Positions 61,721 to 64,000 of a stretch of 64,000 bases of DNA are shown here, piece by piece. The DNA lies in contig CAWIZO010000010.1 of assembly GCA_963840665.1 (NCBI GenBank), positions 682,001 to 746,000 of the forward strand. The letters are read 5' to 3'. The notes beneath the pieces were generated by a model. It ran no database searches and was not told the DNA's origin. It worked only from the letters and a program-made list of their open reading frames with translations. This DNA is from DATFTE01 sp963840665 (GTDB lineage: Bacteria; Acidobacteriota; Terriglobia; Terriglobales; Acidobacteriaceae). The translations under genes were made by a program, and so were the position numbers. Each line of letters begins with the position of its first letter. Within the stretch, counting starts at the first letter, position 1.

Positions 61721-62368
61721 ATGGAAGTTAAAACGATCATCAGGATGATTGTCGAACGGTACCAGCAAAAGTCGCTCGTGCCGCCCTTGAAGACGCGATT
61801 GATCAAACTCTTATACCTCACGGAGCTGGAGTACTTTCGCCGCACTGGGAAAAGGCTCACTTCTCTTGACTGGCGTTTCTATCATTTTGGTCCCTACGCG
61901 GCTGCCCTGGAGCCTTACGTTGGCGATCCCGACTCGGTTGTGACTCATGGCCTTCTTGGTGAAATAGTTGGAACATCCACTAGAGAAACTCACGCTGACG
62001 CAGATTTGCAGCACGCAATCGTTGATGTGGTACATGAGTGGGGATTCGCTGAGCTGAACACTCTACTGGATCACGTTTATTTCGAGACGGAGCCGATGCA
62101 GGCCGCATCTCGTGGAGAGTTTCTCGACTTCTCGACTATTAACAGAGAGAAACCTCAGTCTCTTTCCCTAAGCCTGGATGAGAAGGAGATTAAGACTTTG
62201 CGTGAGAAGTTAAGACGGCGAGCATCGGCATACGTTGACCTACGGCAACCATCGACGGGTACGGAAGACCTTTTTGCCAATCTGCGCGAGTGGGATATCG
62301 AACGTTCGGTTGACCTCAAGGCAGGTGCCTGTACCATCGATCCCAGCAAATTGAACCCGGACAAATGA
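61721..62368 (+). CDS. Panacea/SocA-type domain protein, candidate antitoxin
   Basis: 215 residues. The N-terminal 110 residues fit the Panacea (DUF4065/SocA-like) domain: LIKLLYLTELEYFRRTGKRL, TSLDWRFYHFGPYAAALEPY. Panacea proteins are known as versatile antitoxins paired with unrelated toxins. The C-terminal part (EIKTLREKLRRRASAYVDLR) is specific to this protein. Its TGA stop overlaps the ATG of the next gene by 4 bp, so the two are translationally coupled. Start at 61721 has no strong Shine-Dalgarno. Confidence 0.8.
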   Translation: MEVKTIIRMIVERYQQKSLVPPLKTRLIKLLYLTELEYFRRTGKRLTSLDWRFYHFGPYAAALEPYVGDPDSVVTHGLLGEIVGTSTRETHADADLQHAIVDVVHEWGFAELNTLLDHVYFETEPMQAASRGEFLDFSTINREKPQSLSLSLDEKEIKTLREKLRRRASAYVDLRQPSTGTEDLFANLREWDIERSVDLKAGACTIDPSKLNPDK

Positions 62369-63084
62369 GCACTAAAGAAGAGCTGGTGACACTACTGTGT
62401 CCAAAGTTCTATAAGAAACTTGTGGCTGCCGGTCCTACCCCTGTGCCAGGACAGATTGTCTCCGCCCACGGAGTCTACCCGCCCGATGAGCCTTGGATCG
62501 TGAAAGTCCATGCCTATGATGGGTTTAATCCGGACAACTCTCGTTATGAAATCAAGCGATTTGAGGCAGGAGATCGCTCTCATTTTCCAATCGCCGAACT
62601 GCAGCTGAGAAGCGACGAAAACTTTTACGTCTACAAGGGTAAGGAGCGTCCCTTCGTAGTATTGGGAGTCATCAAGTCACGTTGGGTGAATCCGCTATAC
62701 GATGAGACGATTTTTTCGTGCGCTCCGTTATTTTCCTTCAAACCCAAACACGCCGACGAATTCAAAATACGCTGCGCTGCATTTTGTTATCCGGACTTGT
62801 TTTACTTGCCAGCTGAGAACGATGGATGCTCGATGGAAAGTGCAGTTCGTTTCGAATACGTACAGCCAATTGCAAGAAAGGCTTTGCACAACTACTTCGC
62901 TGGGAACCCTCCACAGCCTATAGCGCTTACCGATGAGGCATTTGCTCTCTTCGTCAACCATCTGGCCAAATTCTTGTTTAGGCGAGACTTGGACAAAGAA
63001 CTCTGCTCGGACATGGATAGCTACAAAGACCTGGTTCTATCAGAATTGGAGGCCGCCAAGAGTCGCCCCGCGAATGGTAGGTAA
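62365..63084 (+). CDS. candidate toxin partner, possible PemK/MazF-like barrel
   Basis: 239 residues. A segment PVPGQIVSAHGVYPPDEPW, RPFVVLGVIKSRWVN and FKIRCAAFCYPDLFYLPAEN is compatible with an SH3-like barrel as in PemK/MazF ribonucleases or related proteins (G-x-I-V near the start, RP-x-V-V-L in the middle). The catalytic residues of MazF cannot be assigned, so toxin function is inferred mainly from the coupling to a Panacea gene. The C-terminal 60 residues are helical (EAFALFVNHLAKFLFRRDLD). Starts within the ATGA overlap. Confidence 0.6.
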   Translation: MSTKEELVTLLCPKFYKKLVAAGPTPVPGQIVSAHGVYPPDEPWIVKVHAYDGFNPDNSRYEIKRFEAGDRSHFPIAELQLRSDENFYVYKGKERPFVVLGVIKSRWVNPLYDETIFSCAPLFSFKPKHADEFKIRCAAFCYPDLFYLPAENDGCSMESAVRFEYVQPIARKALHNYFAGNPPQPIALTDEAFALFVNHLAKFLFRRDLDKELCSDMDSYKDLVLSELEAAKSRPANGR

Positions 63085-63262
63085 AAGAGGGAGAAGTGGA
63101 GGGGACCTTGCAAATCACCGAGGGCTATCGCGTCGTCGAAAACAGACCAAAGCCACGAGCTGACGCGACGCTGTAATTATTTGTTGTTCGGCCTCGTCGA
63201 AGGATAGAATTTCCTGCCTTATGGACTCGAATTAACCGCGCATTTAAGGAAGCTCTGTAAAA

Positions 63263-64000
63263 ATGGCGAAAAAAGAAGGAACCGGGAAGACGAGCACAAA
63301 GCGTCCAATTGAGCGTTATGAGCACAGGGACAAAAAGCGCATCAACAACCCGCCCGTTGGGCTAGTGACGCCGGAGACTGATCCCGTTGCGTCCACGCAT
63401 AAGACTTACGACTACGTCGCTCCCGTGCCATCGGTGAAACCCCGCCAGGAATTGGATTACGATCCGCATCTTGATCCGCAATTATTGTGGGCGGGGAAGA
63501 AGGAGCACAGTTCGTTCGAAGTGCCGACGGTTTCCTTGCACGTGCATGAGCGGATCGATCCTCACACTATCATCGAGGCCGTGCGCAAACGTAACGGCAC
63601 GGCTTTGCCGGTTCAGGCGTCACTCTTCGAGCGCCGCGAAGAGAATCCTCCTTTGCGCGAGGCCATCGATTTCTATCGTCATCCTCACGGGTGGTCGAAC
63701 CGCTTGATTGCAGGGGATTCTTTGCTCGTAATGAATTCACTGCTCGAAAAAGAAGGCATGGCGGGCCAGGTGCAAATGGTTTATATAGACCCGCCATACG
63801 GGATCAAGTACGGCTCCAATTTTCAGCCTTTTGTTAACAAACGCGATGTGCGGGACGGCAAAGACGAGGACCTCACACAAGAACCGGAGACTATCAAGGC
63901 ATTCCGCGACACGTGGGAACTTGGAATCCACTCCTACCTGGGCTACCTCCGGGATAGGCTGCTCCTTACACGCGATCTGCTGAGCGAGACAGGCAGCGTC
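63263..64000 (+). CDS. adenine-specific DNA methyltransferase (Type III Mod-like), 3' partial
   Basis: 246 codons visible, reading past the right edge. After a basic and polar leader (1-130), the domain shows YRHPHGWSNRLIAGDSLLVM followed by NSLL and motif IV DPPY (D176-PPY) in YIDPPYGIKYGSNFQP, typical of beta-class N6-adenine methyltransferases of Type III-like restriction or phage-defence systems. ATG at 63263 with AAGGAAG about 11 nt upstream. No restriction partner is visible; it would lie to the right. Next to a candidate toxin-antitoxin pair, so a defence island is likely. Confidence 0.88.
   Translation, partial: MAKKEGTGKTSTKRPIERYEHRDKKRINNPPVGLVTPETDPVASTHKTYDYVAPVPSVKPRQELDYDPHLDPQLLWAGKKEHSSFEVPTVSLHVHERIDPHTIIEAVRKRNGTALPVQASLFERREENPPLREAIDFYRHPHGWSNRLIAGDSLLVMNSLLEKEGMAGQVQMVYIDPPYGIKYGSNFQPFVNKRDVRDGKDEDLTQEPETIKAFRDTWELGIHSYLGYLRDRLLLTRDLLSETGSV

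Overview
The window looks like a chromosomal segment of a soil Acidobacteriota bacterium, probably of the Terriglobia/Koribacter type. This is inferred from the gene families: FG-GAP/VCBS proteins with Ig-like repeats, an Oar-like TonB receptor with an N-terminal carboxypeptidase-regulatory domain, a GWxTD protein, a Ser/Thr kinase with a TPR tail, and many intergenic heptanucleotide repeats. No taxonomic marker gene is present. The long genes (750 to 1,345 codons) are uninterrupted, so the many frameshifts seen elsewhere are more likely real gene decay than sequencing error.

Left part (1-43 kb): core-like and surface genes. Two large FG-GAP proteins flank a peroxide-defence block: a MOSC protein, a PerR/Fur-type repressor with a near-consensus promoter and operator, and katG. 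Next come an HDOD signalling protein beside a penicillin-binding transpeptidase, divergent from a 1,074-residue kinase-TPR protein. A minus-strand operon of a TIM-barrel protein (amidohydrolase-2 family), an acetoacetate-decarboxylase-like protein, a sulfite-oxidase-like molybdoenzyme and an alpha/beta hydrolase follows; a decayed second copy of the molybdoenzyme gene lies at its end. Then: a DUF1326 protein bracketed by composite repeats, a MacA/LolD-type exporter pair without its permease, a GWxTD protein and an outer-membrane barrel, DoxX, a GH2-like secreted protein lacking the acid/base motif, the Oar receptor, a frameshifted TPR lipoprotein-like gene, and a PilZ protein.

Right part (43-64 kb): accessory DNA that starts exactly at a tRNA-Lys(CTT). 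Two related small integrative elements are present. Element 1 (about 43.18-47.10 kb) abuts the tRNA-Lys. Element 2 (about 57.5-61.4 kb) abuts a 3' fragment of tRNA-Glu flanked by 21-bp direct repeats. Both have a minus-strand pair (zinc-finger protein, then tyrosine integrase), a divergent excisionase-like HTH gene, a winged-helix-like protein and a near-identical 54-residue Cys4 protein. Almost every product carries a CxxC-type zinc motif. Both integrases are broken. Between the elements lie two-component genes (two intact receivers, a four-PAS/GAF histidine kinase preceded by a broken receiver), a frameshifted Crp/Fnr regulator and small hypothetical genes.

The right edge holds a likely defence locus: a Panacea-domain gene overlapping by 4 bp a gene with a possible PemK/MazF-like barrel (candidate toxin-antitoxin pair), followed by an adenine DNA methyltransferase (DPPY) that runs off the window.

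A window-wide theme is non-coding: at least four families of tandem 7-bp repeats, mostly just downstream of genes and several as inverted arms able to fold into long hairpins, plus a REP-like palindrome in six copies.
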